From a virus, in IMG/VR virus record IMGVR_UViG_3300035670_000280, positions 1 through 53,324 of that record: DNA of 53,324 nucleotides; one strand, given 5' to 3'. Numbering within the stretch: position 1 is the first letter of the stretch; every line of letters begins with the position of its first letter. Under the pieces are notes generated by a model that ran no database searches, had not been told where the DNA came from, and worked only from the letters and a program-made list of their open reading frames with translations. Of this stretch, positions 21,931 through 31,300 are shown piece after piece. Made by a program: the position numbers and the translations under genes.

Positions 21931-22096
21931 GCAGCTCAGGGATAGGGAGTGTCTGGACCGAAAGGCCCAGGATGTGATCGTCCGATGCAGCTAATTCAGT
22001 GAGACGAGAAATGAAATTGTCGCTGACGTGCTCGGGGTCGTTACCACAGCTCTCTACAACAACGGTGTACTCGATTTCAAGGACGTATTGTTTCAT
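21914..22096 (-). CDS. Small hypothetical protein, 60 aa
   Basis: 60 aa from ATG at 22096 (MKQYVLEIEYTVVVESCGND), coupled by ATGA to the metallophosphoesterase upstream. The layout is beta strand, helix, strand (IEYTVVVES, FISRLTELAAS, ILGLSVQTL), like small ferredoxin-fold phage proteins. The function is unknown. Confidence 0.6.
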   Translation of the reverse strand: MKQYVLEIEYTVVVESCGNDPEHVSDNFISRLTELAASDDHILGLSVQTLPIPELRGPRD

Positions 22097-22944
22097 ACGG
22101 TTGGGGCGCAGGTGATCTCGACGCCGCCTCGGTAGCGTGGCTTCAGTGTAAGCCAGATACCGCCAAGTGATTTTGGCATCACGATGCGTTCGACCGCCCA
22201 GCCACCCGTTCCACCGAACTCCTCCTTGTAGGTTCCGCACTGCAGATGCCAGCGCTGCTCAACCCAGGCTTTCCCTGTGACATCAACGCGATAGCAGGAG
22301 TGGGCTACCATGCTCCGCTCGTGGTTGTGCCCATTGACGATCAGATCTGCGTCGGGAGCGATTGCGGCATAGCGACCTCCGCCCATGGTGCCCTTCGTGA
22401 TAATTCCGCCCCAAGCACCGTGATGGAAAAACAACATACACCGTCTAACTTTAGCGTTATTATTAGTAAACATAAACCTTACCCAGCCTTGGTAGCCCAT
22501 GTGCTCAATAGAGCTACCGTTATTGCGCATGGTACGCACGACGTTTTCTAGGGGGTCTATTTCTTGGTTATTTAGGACTGCGGTTTCGTGGTTTCCATCG
22601 CCTGCCATCAGGATGATGTCTTGCCAGGGCTTAAGAAAATCTGCTGCTTCGTTGAAGACCAGATCGAAGTAGTTTCCGCCCATGTGCTCGGGCCGCACGT
22701 CTCCCTTACCGCCGCGACGATCTTTTTTGCCCTGCATAAGGCATAGAATATCGCCAAACATAAGTACGTGGCCTTTGCGCTCTCTGCACTCGTCTAAATG
22801 CTTAGTGAGTAGTTTGCGGTTGCACTTAGGGTTATCTAAGTGGATGTCGCTAAGCAGGAGAAAAGTGGAGGAGTCGTTGAAGGATGTATAGGGTATGCGT
22901 AGCTCCAGTAGCTCAGGCGTTTTTCTAGATGTAGTTAAAGCCAT
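22093..22944 (-). CDS. Calcineurin-like metallophosphoesterase
   Basis: 283 aa. The metal-site motifs appear in order: LLSDIHLD (D33, H35), LMFGDILCL, MAGDGNHET (GNH), FFHHGAWGG and LIVNGHNHER (GHxH). These bind two metal ions in Mre11/SbcD-like nucleases and phosphatases. No SbcC partner is present. In phages such proteins may trim DNA ends, remove RNA 2',3'-phosphates or degrade signalling nucleotides; which of these is open. A 7-bp inverted repeat directly precedes its start codon. Confidence 0.85.
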   Translation of the reverse strand: MALTTSRKTPELLELRIPYTSFNDSSTFLLLSDIHLDNPKCNRKLLTKHLDECRERKGHVLMFGDILCLMQGKKDRRGGKGDVRPEHMGGNYFDLVFNEAADFLKPWQDIILMAGDGNHETAVLNNQEIDPLENVVRTMRNNGSSIEHMGYQGWVRFMFTNNNAKVRRCMLFFHHGAWGGIITKGTMGGGRYAAIAPDADLIVNGHNHERSMVAHSCYRVDVTGKAWVEQRWHLQCGTYKEEFGGTGGWAVERIVMPKSLGGIWLTLKPRYRGGVEITCAPTV

Positions 22945-22946
22945 GA

Positions 22947-22963
22947 GTATCTGGTACAGATAC
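22947..22963. promoter_or_regulatory. Inverted repeat next to the metallophosphoesterase start
   Basis: GTATCTG, three bases, CAGATAC: perfect 7-bp arms ending 2 bp from the ATG, between the endolysin stop and this start. In RNA it would form a hairpin over the ribosome-binding area; in DNA it could be an operator. Confidence 0.6.
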
Positions 22964-22970
22964 GCTTAGT

Positions 22971-24155
22971 CTAGTTTTGACGGCTTACAAGCAATGCCCA
23001 GCCTGTGCCGGGGCCGTCCACTTCCCACCGACGTAGCCAATTTTTACGGCTATAGGCGATCCCATTACCTTTAGTATTATTCACATAACCGCCGTTTATT
23101 ATATCCGCTTCGCCGTTTGGGTCGTTGTGGATGAAAGCAGATAGTGTGCTACCGATGATGACGCTCCAATGGCCTCCACCTGTGGGCGCGGTCACTGGTC
23201 CTTTATGAAGCCAGCCAACCATGACGGGGCGCCCTGCCTGTAACTCGGCATCAATAAGCGCGGCTTTTGCATTTGTAACTAGGCGAGCGGACAAACCTAG
23301 GCTTTGTAGTGCCTTGATTTGCGCTTGTGCATCGGTTGTATCACCAAACTTAGCGCGGATCTTATTGTAGGCATCATCTCCAATAACCTTACCGTAAAAA
23401 GCGGCTACCATAGCTGCGCTACTGCTAAAGCACTCTCTATAGCCTGTGCCGCTGGTATTATCGTTCTGTGCGTAGTAAGGTACACGCAATAGAACATCTG
23501 TACTAGGGGTTTGTTGCGTGCTTAGACCGGAGCGCCATAGGTCCGCCTCTGCTTTTCTACGGCGAAGTAGGCCGGCTTCTACGTCTGTGCCTGGATTACG
23601 GTATAGGAGCAAGGCATCGGGCACAGAGGACCAGTCTTTAGCTTTAAGTTTGGCACTAAGCGTTTCAAAGCCTGCACTACCGTAGAAATTATCGCCCAAG
23701 TTGTAAGCAAAACTTACAAGTGCCGACTTCTGCTTATCGCCCATTTCGGGCCAATAGGGGACGGTAGAGCGTAGGCGTTCGGCTATACGGTCCACCTCAA
23801 GACGGAGCAACATATCCGCTTCGATAACGTTAATCTTATCGCCGCGTTTTACAGGTGTATTACCATTATAGCGTGTTGTGCCGTAGCCGATCGTCCAAGG
23901 AGCGTCGCCCGTGAGTGGATCGGGGTAGGCGCTGAGTCTGCAGCCTTCAAAAGATTTGATGAGCTGTATGGAGGTAGATAGGTCAGCCTGCTTACCGGCC
24001 ACACTCCAGGTTTTGAACCACGTCTGCGAACGATCTAGCAGCGTAGGTGCGTGTTTGAGTAGGGCCTCTTCCAGCTCACCTACTGCGGCGATTTGATGGG
24101 GTAAGCCCTTGTAATAACGGAACAGATCAATTAGGCGCAGGCGTTGTGTAGACAT
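22971..24155 (-). CDS. Two-domain endolysin: GH24 lysozyme plus C39-like peptidase
   Basis: 394 aa. Residues 60-210 are a T4-type (GH24) lysozyme: catalytic Glu70 in SFEGCRLSAYPDP, TIGYGTT and the C-terminal LLRRRKAEADLWRSG. Residues 220-394 resemble a peptidase C39-like papain fold: Cys242 in YRECFSSSAAM, His329 in GGGHWSVIIG and Asp345 in HNDPNG. The first 55 residues (LIDLFRYYKGLPHQ) have no signal peptide and could bind cell wall. It would cut both glycan and peptide bonds of peptidoglycan. Two small membrane proteins upstream (24179-24616) are likely holin partners. Start context CGAAGCTAATG as in the leftmost gene. Confidence 0.9.
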   Translation of the reverse strand: MSTQRLRLIDLFRYYKGLPHQIAAVGELEEALLKHAPTLLDRSQTWFKTWSVAGKQADLSTSIQLIKSFEGCRLSAYPDPLTGDAPWTIGYGTTRYNGNTPVKRGDKINVIEADMLLRLEVDRIAERLRSTVPYWPEMGDKQKSALVSFAYNLGDNFYGSAGFETLSAKLKAKDWSSVPDALLLYRNPGTDVEAGLLRRRKAEADLWRSGLSTQQTPSTDVLLRVPYYAQNDNTSGTGYRECFSSSAAMVAAFYGKVIGDDAYNKIRAKFGDTTDAQAQIKALQSLGLSARLVTNAKAALIDAELQAGRPVMVGWLHKGPVTAPTGGGHWSVIIGSTLSAFIHNDPNGEADIINGGYVNNTKGNGIAYSRKNWLRRWEVDGPGTGWALLVSRQN

Positions 24156-24178
24156 TAGCTTCGACTTACCACTACGGC

Positions 24179-24364
24179 TTAGCGCTTGACGAGGGGGCTG
24201 ATCACGCCGGCCAGGATCTCAATAGCGCGATAGGCCTTTACGGCCAGGCGGGTGTAGGCGTCGAGGGCCTCATCATCACGCGGAGTTGGCGTAAGGTTCA
24301 CCACCACGACTGCAACGCCGTGAACGGCGACGGCCAGAGCCAGGTAGTCGGAGAGGTGGTCCAT
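24179..24364 (-). CDS. Holin-like small membrane protein
   Basis: 61 aa. Residues 8-25 (LALAVAVHGVAVVVVNLT) span the membrane, and a second hydrophobic helix lies near the C terminus (IEILAGVISPL). The end is basic (VKR). Size, topology and position directly before the endolysin fit a class II-like holin. I recall similar LAVHGxAVxxVNLTPTP proteins from cyanophages. The role is inferred. Confidence 0.65.
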   Translation of the reverse strand: MDHLSDYLALAVAVHGVAVVVVNLTPTPRDDEALDAYTRLAVKAYRAIEILAGVISPLVKR

Positions 24365-24367
24365 GGG

Positions 24368-24616
24368 TCAGCGGCCGGGGCGTGCTTCTAGCTTAGATAC
24401 CCGCTGTTCAACTGTTGAGAGGCGGCCGAAGGTTTCGCGGCGATCCTCTTTCATGTCTGTGTGTAGAACTTCTAGCTGAGCTGCTATGTGCTCTACTGCT
24501 GTGGTTAGTTTTATTACGGCGTCACGGGCTTCGTCGCTGCGTCTGCTAAAGCCCATGGCGCCCATCGCTGCGACTGAGATGGAGGCTCCCGCAATGGCGG
24601 CGATGACTTCGATCAT
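24368..24616 (-). CDS. Membrane-anchored coiled-coil protein of the lysis region
   Basis: 82 aa: an N-terminal membrane helix (MIEVIAAIAGASISVAAMGA), then a charged coiled coil (AVEHIAAQLEVLHTDMKEDR, RLSTVEQRVSKLEAR). This layout matches XhlA-like or spanin-like lysis proteins. It lies 3 bp before the holin-like gene. A 10-bp hairpin carrying an AGGAGG sequence lies 20-50 nt upstream of the ATG. Confidence 0.65.
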   Translation of the reverse strand: MIEVIAAIAGASISVAAMGAMGFSRRSDEARDAVIKLTTAVEHIAAQLEVLHTDMKEDRRETFGRLSTVEQRVSKLEARPGR

Positions 24617-24634
24617 GAGCTTCGCGTTAGGGAA

Positions 24635-24666
24635 GCAGTCCTCCTAGGGGGCGGGTGGAGGACTGC
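24635..24666 (-). promoter_or_regulatory. Hairpin upstream of the lysis genes
   Basis: GCAGTCCTCC (24635-24644) and GGAGGACTGC (24657-24666) form a perfect 10-bp stem with a 12-nt loop. On the minus-strand transcript it precedes the first lysis gene by about 18 nt and holds AGGAGG in its 3' arm, so it could hide a ribosome-binding site or act as a weak terminator for the tail genes. Confidence 0.6.
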
Positions 24667-24680
24667 ATGGAGTTCACAGC

Positions 24681-24821
24681 CTAACGACCCTGCCCGCGTG
24701 ACTTCTTTTTGCCTACGCGGCGGGGTCTGCTGTGGAGGCCCTGGCCTTGGCTGGTTGTCTTGGGCGGTCCCTGTGTATGGCCGCTGCGGCCGAGGGATCC
24801 GGTCTTGGCTTTTACTGCCAC
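24681..24821 (-). CDS. Short basic SGHTQGPPKTT protein, 46 aa
   Basis: 46 aa from GTG at 24821: MAVKAKTGSLGRSGHTQGPP, ending RVGKKKSRGQGR. It is very basic and Gly-rich. The block GRSGHTQGPPKTTSQG resembles a family of very short proteins I recall from cyanophages, which raises confidence that this is a real gene. It overlaps the upstream gene by 10 bases. It may bind nucleic acid or be a virion component; the function is unknown. Confidence 0.6.
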   Translation of the reverse strand: MAVKAKTGSLGRSGHTQGPPKTTSQGQGLHSRPRRVGKKKSRGQGR

Positions 24822-25132
24822 GGCAGATCAGGCGAGATGATCGGCGGGTTAGCCAGCGCGGCCAGTTGGCCGGCGAGGTTCCGCTCAAGCTCCTCAACAT
24901 CCAGCTGAGCCTCAAGCCAAGCAATCACTTGGTCCTTGGTCAGTTCGGCGTAAGGGGTGAAGTTGTCAGGATCCACCTCGCCAACGCCGATGCTGCCGTA
25001 GCAGTCAGCGGTGTGCGTGCCATCCGTGGCCTGGTAGCGCCAGTGGACGGTTTTTACCACGTCCGCTAGGTTGTCCTCCTGGGGGGCGCAGTCCAGCTGG
25101 GCGATGACCCAGGTGTAGGTGATGTCAGGCAT
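24812..25132 (-). CDS. Conserved cyanophage protein near tail-fibre genes
   Basis: 106 aa. MPDITYTWVIAQLDCAPQED, then TVHWRYQATDGTHTADCYGS, then DNFTPYAELTKDQVIAWLEA follows a pattern I recall from many myo- and siphoviral cyanophages near structural genes. It probably has a small beta domain followed by helices. The virion or chaperone role is unknown. It overlaps both neighbours by 8-10 bases. Confidence 0.7.
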   Translation of the reverse strand: MPDITYTWVIAQLDCAPQEDNLADVVKTVHWRYQATDGTHTADCYGSIGVGEVDPDNFTPYAELTKDQVIAWLEAQLDVEELERNLAGQLAALANPPIISPDLPWQ

Positions 25133-25316
25133 TGGCTTGCTCGGCTTCGGTTTCGGTCAGCTCGGCGTTAGCCGGCCGAGCTTCGGTGATCTCGACGCTT
25201 TCCAGGTAACCGACCAGCGTGGCGCCGGCGGACTGGATAAGGAGGGCGTTGCCGGTCGCTTTCGCGGTGGCATAGGCCTCGATTAGCTCCACGAGTTGTT
25301 GCTTGGATTCAGGCAT
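25125..25316 (-). CDS. Small helical protein, 63 aa
   Basis: 63 aa from ATG at 25316 (MPESKQQLVELIEAYATAKA). It is helical and acidic at the end. It overlaps the stop of the upstream XkdW-like gene by 8 bases, which sets the start; a longer frame to 25367 would overlap more. It accompanies tail-fibre genes; the function is unknown. Confidence 0.6.
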   Translation of the reverse strand: MPESKQQLVELIEAYATAKATGNALLIQSAGATLVGYLESVEITEARPANAELTETEAEQANA

Positions 25317-25596
25317 TGATTGCGCTTGTAGCATCTGTAGTATAAGGCGATCGGCCCAGCAGCGCATCGGGCCACGTAGCTTTCAACTCGTCGGCTGTGG
25401 TGGCTGCGTCGATGCTGGGATCTGCGGGGGCGTCACGCAAGACCTGTTTCTGTGCAGCGATGGGTGCGGTGTTGGGTTCTGGGCGCTCCAGTTCACGCTG
25501 GAAGGCAGCGTCAAGCTGCTTGAAACGAGGTGTGCGAGCTGCACGGATATGGCTGCGGTGAATTTCCCGCGCCTTGTCCATGTTGATGCTGATCAT
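25309..25596 (-). CDS. Tail-fibre accessory protein, XkdW/DUF4376-like
   Basis: 95 aa from ATG at 25596 with GGAG eight bases upstream. MISINMDKAREIHRSHIRAA, LDAAFQRELE and QKQVLRDAPADP, then TADELKATWPDALL follow the family of small proteins found after phage tail fibres (N-terminal 'DMxKAKEIHxxxIR', C-terminal 'LRDxPADP...LKxxWP'). They are thought to help fibre assembly. It is coupled by ATGA to the next gene upstream. Confidence 0.75.
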   Translation of the reverse strand: MISINMDKAREIHRSHIRAARTPRFKQLDAAFQRELERPEPNTAPIAAQKQVLRDAPADPSIDAATTADELKATWPDALLGRSPYTTDATSAINA

Positions 25597-25835
25597 TGGG
25601 GGGTCTCCTGTTGAGCAAACCAAGCAACGGCTCCGATGCCATAGCCATCCGGGTCCGTGAAATCAGCGTCCCAAGCGGCCCGGAAGTCACGGTCTTGGGG
25701 CAGGTCGTCGGAGTCGATGAAGCGGTAGGGCGTGCCGGCGGGCACGTCCTTAGCGGCTACGTCTTCAATGGACAGCTCGCCCGTGGGGATGATGACAGCA
25801 ATGCCGTCAGCGGTGGGGTAGATAATGCGGGTCAT
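25593..25835 (-). CDS. Tail-fibre accessory protein, 80 aa
   Basis: 80 aa: MTRIIYPTADGIAVIIPTGE, then PYRFIDSDDLPQDRDFRAAW and DGYGIGAVAW. This 'P.RI.D..dLP.DR.FR.AWe.d' block is typical of small proteins directly after phage tail-fibre genes. It lies 3 bp after the fibre gene and is coupled to the XkdW-like gene. Confidence 0.7.
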   Translation of the reverse strand: MTRIIYPTADGIAVIIPTGELSIEDVAAKDVPAGTPYRFIDSDDLPQDRDFRAAWDADFTDPDGYGIGAVAWFAQQETPQ

Positions 25836-25838
25836 TGT

Positions 25839-28382
25839 TTAGCGGGTAATTGCGACAGATACAGTTGCAGAATCAACAAAGTTTGTTGTGTCGTAAGTGT
25901 AGACGCCAACAGAGCCAGTGGCATAGGAGTGTGGGCGGGCTGCAACAACGTCTACCGCGCTAACTAATGCTGCATAATTTGCGTCAGAAATAGCCGAGGT
26001 AAAGTTTACGGTGTATTGGCCAACAGTATTATCCGTAATACTACTCACATTGCCACTAGCTCTAATTGCGACGGTTCCGGTACCATTGAAGTTGACCCAG
26101 GCAACGGTCTTGAAGGATGACTGCCAAGACGGCGCCGATCCAGAGCCATTGCTGGTGAGCACCTGGCCGCTGGTGCCGTAGTTAGCGCCGGCGATGCCGA
26201 TTTGGCCGGAGGTCCCGATGCGCAGGCGTTCTGTTTCAGAACCAGCTACTTGGGTGCTGATCCGGAACTCATGATCGGTGCTGGTTCGTTGACCAAAGAT
26301 CCATTCAGCAGTGCTGCCGCCGTTGTAGAGGTGGAAGCGCGCTTGGCCGGCTGTAGATGGTGCAACGTAGACGTTACCGATTGAGGCGCTGGTTGTTGGC
26401 AGAGCGAAGTGAACAGGCGCTGCGGGGCTGGAGGTGTTGTGGCCAAGGAAGCCGGCTGAGGTGATGCGGAGGCGTTCGACACCATTAGGATAAAATACTA
26501 AGTTGGCATCAGTAGCGTTGCCGCTATTTTTTATATACGAAAGGCCGCCTAGTCCGTTTCGCAAAACCATTTCATAATTATCTGAAGCGTCTCGATAAAA
26601 GCCAGACTCGTTTGCAAGACCAATGCTGTCAAGACGTAGTTGCCAGCCAGCCGTTGTTGCAGGTGTTTTAACATGAAGAAAGCCACTCGGACTGCTCGTC
26701 CCAATCCCCACGCGGCCGGAGCTGTCGATGCGGAGGCGTTCATTATTTCCTGCTCCAAACTTAAGGTTAGATGAAGTATCACAAGCAATAAATCCATATT
26801 GCGTAGAAACTGGATTATTTGTAAACTGTAGCGCTCCAGCACCAGCTGTTGTATTAGTTCTTATCCGCAACGCATAGCCAAGGCCAGCCGTTGCGTCAGC
26901 GCTGGAGATGTCTAGCGCGTATCCAGGATCAATGTTGCCTATTCCAATGGCGCCGGTGGTGGTAACTGTCAAATAGTCATTCTCAACACCAGCCACCATC
27001 TTGGACAGTTTGAATGCGTGGTCGGTGATGGTCTTCTGGCCGAATAGCCACTCGGCCTGACCGCCGCCATTGAACAAGCGGTAGCGTGCTTGGCCGCTGT
27101 TGGCGATATAGATATTGCCGGAATCTGCATTGGGCGGGTTGCCTGATACCTGAAGGATTGTCCCTGGGGCGGTGGTGCCTAGGCCGACGTATCCGCCTGC
27201 GCCGTTGAGAATGAGGGAGCTTGGGTTGTGGGCGTCGTAGGCTTGAATAGAACCCACGTACGATGTAGGCCCTTGAAAATACCCAACCTGAAGCCTATAT
27301 CCAGAGTTTGCTGTTGCTTCGCCAACCGTAATTTGATTGGCAGCTGCAGGAGTGGATGGACTGGATGCTGGGACTACGGTAAAGCGGCTGTAGGGAGCGG
27401 TGGTGCCTAGGCCGAGGTTGCCAGAACCGTTGATCCTAAGTCGCTCAAATGTTCTTGCCGCAGCATCATTACCGGCTCCGTTACGACCAACGCCAACCGA
27501 TAGAAACTCACTTCCCCACGCTCCCCCATTGAAGCCAGCTACAACATCCGCAGTTCGTCGAGGTACATTATCAGCAGTCCCTTCAAAGGTTGAGTAGAGA
27601 GAAAAAGTAGCCCTACGTCCTTGCGCAGTGCTAGGTGCTGTAAGCTTCAGCGTCATTCCATCTGTTGTCCCGTCCGCGACAACATCTAGGCCAGCGCTCG
27701 GACTTATGGTGCCTATGCCAACACGACCACTTGTGTCAACAGTCAGATAATCAGTCTCCGACCCAGCAACGCTCCTGCTGAGCTTGAAGCTGTGGTCTGT
27801 GCTCGTTTTCTGGCCAAACAGCCACTCGGCTGTGCCGCCACCGTTGAACAAGTGAAAGCGAGCTTGACCGGCAACGCTTGGTGCGATACGGACGTTGCCA
27901 ATCGTTGCACTCGCCGCCGCTAGTGTGACATCAACGCTTGTACCTGGTGTTGCGGTGCCGACGCCCAGCTCACCAGCAGCGTCAATAAACACGCGGCCGG
28001 CACTATTGGTGGCCAAGCCAATCGTGTTGGTGCCCGCTAGGTAGAGCCCGTTAGCTGGCGCGGAGCTGCCCGTGGGTATCAATGCGGTGCCACGTACGCT
28101 GCCGGTGCTGGTAATCGCCCCAGAGCCCAGCGTGCCGCCGATACTGGCGTTGCCAGTGGTGCTGAGACCGGTCAGCGCATAGGTACTGGTCAGCTCAGCC
28201 CAGCTGCTGCCATTCCACTTCTGCCAGCGGTTGACCGAGCTGTTCCAGCGGATGGCGCCGGTGGGGATGTTGCTGCTGGTCGTGCCGTCAAACTGCAGCG
28301 CCAAGTCCGTGTCGCGGTCCTTCACCTCCGTAAGGAAGTTGGTATAGGTGCTGGTCAGCAGTGGGTTGGACCAGTTGGCCAT
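25839..28382 (-). CDS. Tail fibre protein with internal repeats
   Basis: 847 aa. The N terminus (WSNPLLTSTYTNFLTEVKDR) recalls virion-attachment domains. The body holds at least three copies of a module of about 75 aa: QARFHLFNGGGTAEWLFGQK, TDHSFKLSRSVAGSE, then GRVGIGT-SP; QARYRLFNGGGQAEWLFGQK; and QARFHLYNGGSTAEWIFGQR. Shorter GIGTxxP turns recur throughout. The C terminus (VAWVNFNGTGTVAIRASGNV onwards) is a separate tip domain. It probably trimerises and binds the host surface. Repeats can change number by recombination and so alter fibre length. It lies 3 bp after gene J. Confidence 0.85.
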   Translation of the reverse strand: MANWSNPLLTSTYTNFLTEVKDRDTDLALQFDGTTSSNIPTGAIRWNSSVNRWQKWNGSSWAELTSTYALTGLSTTGNASIGGTLGSGAITSTGSVRGTALIPTGSSAPANGLYLAGTNTIGLATNSAGRVFIDAAGELGVGTATPGTSVDVTLAAASATIGNVRIAPSVAGQARFHLFNGGGTAEWLFGQKTSTDHSFKLSRSVAGSETDYLTVDTSGRVGIGTISPSAGLDVVADGTTDGMTLKLTAPSTAQGRRATFSLYSTFEGTADNVPRRTADVVAGFNGGAWGSEFLSVGVGRNGAGNDAAARTFERLRINGSGNLGLGTTAPYSRFTVVPASSPSTPAAANQITVGEATANSGYRLQVGYFQGPTSYVGSIQAYDAHNPSSLILNGAGGYVGLGTTAPGTILQVSGNPPNADSGNIYIANSGQARYRLFNGGGQAEWLFGQKTITDHAFKLSKMVAGVENDYLTVTTTGAIGIGNIDPGYALDISSADATAGLGYALRIRTNTTAGAGALQFTNNPVSTQYGFIACDTSSNLKFGAGNNERLRIDSSGRVGIGTSSPSGFLHVKTPATTAGWQLRLDSIGLANESGFYRDASDNYEMVLRNGLGGLSYIKNSGNATDANLVFYPNGVERLRITSAGFLGHNTSSPAAPVHFALPTTSASIGNVYVAPSTAGQARFHLYNGGSTAEWIFGQRTSTDHEFRISTQVAGSETERLRIGTSGQIGIAGANYGTSGQVLTSNGSGSAPSWQSSFKTVAWVNFNGTGTVAIRASGNVSSITDNTVGQYTVNFTSAISDANYAALVSAVDVVAARPHSYATGSVGVYTYDTTNFVDSATVSVAITR

Positions 28383-28385
28383 GGT

Positions 28386-31300
28386 TTAGCTTCCTCGGGC
28401 TTGCCAGCTGAAGGGGCCGCTCACCCGGTTGCCCGAGGTATCGAACAGCAGCACCTTGAAGCTGGTTGGGTTGGGGGCGTCAACAAAATCATAAATCGCA
28501 ATTCGAGGGGTCGTCCCGCTCGGCGTTACGGCAATGCTTTCGATGTCCACGAAAGGCACGTTGAAGTTGACCGTTGTTCCGCCCGTGTCGGCAGCGTTAG
28601 CGGTGCCGTTACCCATGTCGTTCTTGATCTTCACGTCGAGGCGGACGTTGAGACCACTGAGCTGCAGCAGGTCGTCGCCGCCCACGCTGCTGAAGTCATA
28701 GCGGACCTTCACGTAGCGGAAGTTGGTAGCGTAGACCGACTCGGTGTTGGCGTAGTCGGTCCAAGCGCCCCCGGCTGTGGTTTTCACGCTGAGCATGGGG
28801 GTCACCGTCACAGAGCCCGCCACTGCCTGCCGTGTGAGTGTTGAGGTGATCTTGGTGCCGGCCAGCACGGTGCCGTAGTCGAACTCCTCGACATAGCTGC
28901 CGGTCGTCGTCGACGGCATGGCGTAGATGGTGAAGCCGGCGTTGACCTGATCCTGCGGGGTAGTCCAACCGCGTGAAGTGAAGTGCTGCTGCCAGGTCTC
29001 AGTCGGATCCACGGTGGCCAACAGGCCGCCGGCGTTGACCTTCAGGTTGGTGGAGGTGCCGGTGAAGGTGCTGTCAATGTTGGAGCGCAGCAGGTAGTCC
29101 GGCGGTTGGTTGACCTGCGCTGTCACACTGGCCGGTGTGCCGACGTTGCCGGCAGTGTCGATGCCCGCCAGCCAGTAGGTGTAGTTGCCTGAAATGGTCT
29201 CGAATACCGTGGTGAACAGGCCCTGCTTAGTGCCAACTGAGGTGCCGCCTGCGTAAGTTGCGCCACGGCGTAGCTCGTAGTAGACGATGGGCAGGGTTTG
29301 CGTGGAGTCGGTCCAGCGCAGCAGGACGTTGTTGTCGATGACCTGCTGGCTGATTGATGGTGCTGAGGGTGAAGTCACCACCACGTCTTGGAACTGCTGA
29401 GCGCCTTGATTACCAACAACGTCGAACGCGACGACCCAGAAGCGTTGCGTGCCGCCCCAATTCACCTTGAGGCTGTAAGCGGTGGACTTGATCTCGGCCA
29501 GCACCGTGGCTGACGCAAAGGTGCTGCCCCTGAGCACTCGGTAATAGGCCGTGTCGAGACTGCCCTGAACGGCGCCCCAAGTCAGCAGTACCTCTTCACC
29601 GGCAAACGTGTTGAGTACGGTGGGGGCTGGGGGCGCCTGTACCGTGGCCACGACGGAGCCGGGGGTGCCCAGATCGCCGTTGCTGTTGATGCCCGTCACC
29701 CAGAAGGTTTGGGCACCCAGCCAGCTTGCTTCAGTCTTGAACGTGGTGGATTGCACCCGTCCTAAGACTGTTGCGGTTGCATAGGTCGCGCCGCGTCTCA
29801 GTTCGTAGGCCGTAATGGGGAGCAGACTGCTGGCGCCACTCCAAACAAGGGTGAGCAGGTCACCGGCAAAGCTCGCCGTGATAGTCGGAGCAGTTACGGC
29901 AGTGATCGAGACAGTGCGCGGACCTGCGGCGCCGACATTGCCGGCCGTGTCCACCGCTGCGACGTAGAACGTGCGGTCTCCTGCCCACGCACCGTTGACG
30001 GTGAAGCTATTGGAGTTGATGATGCCAAGTGGTTGGCCGGCGGCAAAGCTGCTGCCGTAACGCACATCGTAGTAGGCAGTGGGTAGGGTGCCCTCAACGC
30101 TGTTCCACGACAGCACCACCTGAGCACCCGAAAAGGTGCTGCTGACAGTTGGCGCTGCTGCTGCTGCCGGGCTGACCGTGACTGTTGCGGCGGTGCCAAG
30201 GTTGCCGTTGGCATCAACAGCCTGGACGCTGAACGCCTGCGAACCCGTCCAGTCCACCTTCACGCTGAAGCTGGTGGTCTGGATCGTTGCGACTACCGTT
30301 GCCCCACGGCTGATTCGATAGAACCGGGTCTTCGTGGTGCCGTTGACTTCACCCCAGGTCAGCACCGCGTTCTGGCCTGCGTAGGCCACTGACACCGTGG
30401 GAGCCGGGGCTTGGGTCACGTTGACTACGACAGACCCTTCGGCGCTTTGGTTGCCTGCTAGGTCTACAGCCTTGACGTAGAAGGTTCGTGCGCCGTTCCA
30501 AGTAATCGGCAGCGAGGTGGTTGTGGTTTTGATTTCGCCAATCGCCCCAACGTTTGAGCGCACCACGTAAGCGGCGATGGAGTAGGTGCCGGTTGAAGCC
30601 GGCCAGCTCAGTGTCACTAGGTCGCCGGCCACGGTAGCGGTGACAGTCGGCGCAGTAGGCGGACTGATGGTGACGGTAGTGCTTGCCGCAGTAGCGCTGT
30701 AGATGTCCGATGTATCAATAGCGCGAATTGAATAGGTGAGGGTACCGGGGGCCAGCTGGCCAAGTTTGTAACTAGTTGCAGCGACCCTAGTAACGAATGA
30801 GGATGAGGCCCAGGTGCTGCCTTGGCGAATTTCGTACTCGCTTAAGTCGAGGTCCGCGATTGGGTTCCACGTCAACGTAACACCGATGTTCCCATCTAAG
30901 ACTGATGTAAAGCCGGTGACGTTGGCCGGAGGAGCGGTCTTGCCTAGTGCATTGATGCTGTCTGTTGCTGCGGTAGTGGACAGCTTCATTGCGGCGTTCA
31001 TTGAGAACACCTGTACCTCGAATAGGCCGGGAGTGATGTCTAGGATTTCGTAGTCATTGGTCAAGACATCAGCGATGCTCCAGTTGGCGTTGTCCTTACG
31101 CCACTTAACGCGGTACTGGGCGATACCTAGGACACTAGGCCATGAGGCAATTACCTTGGCGCGGACTTGGCTTTGGTATGTGTAGAGGGTTTCGCTGAGG
31201 TTTAAGGCGGTGGGGGCATCTGGTATTTCGTTTAGATCGGATACATCGCGCTGTGTTAAGGGGCGCCCCCGCTCGACGTAGGCGTATTTGCTTGAGTTAT

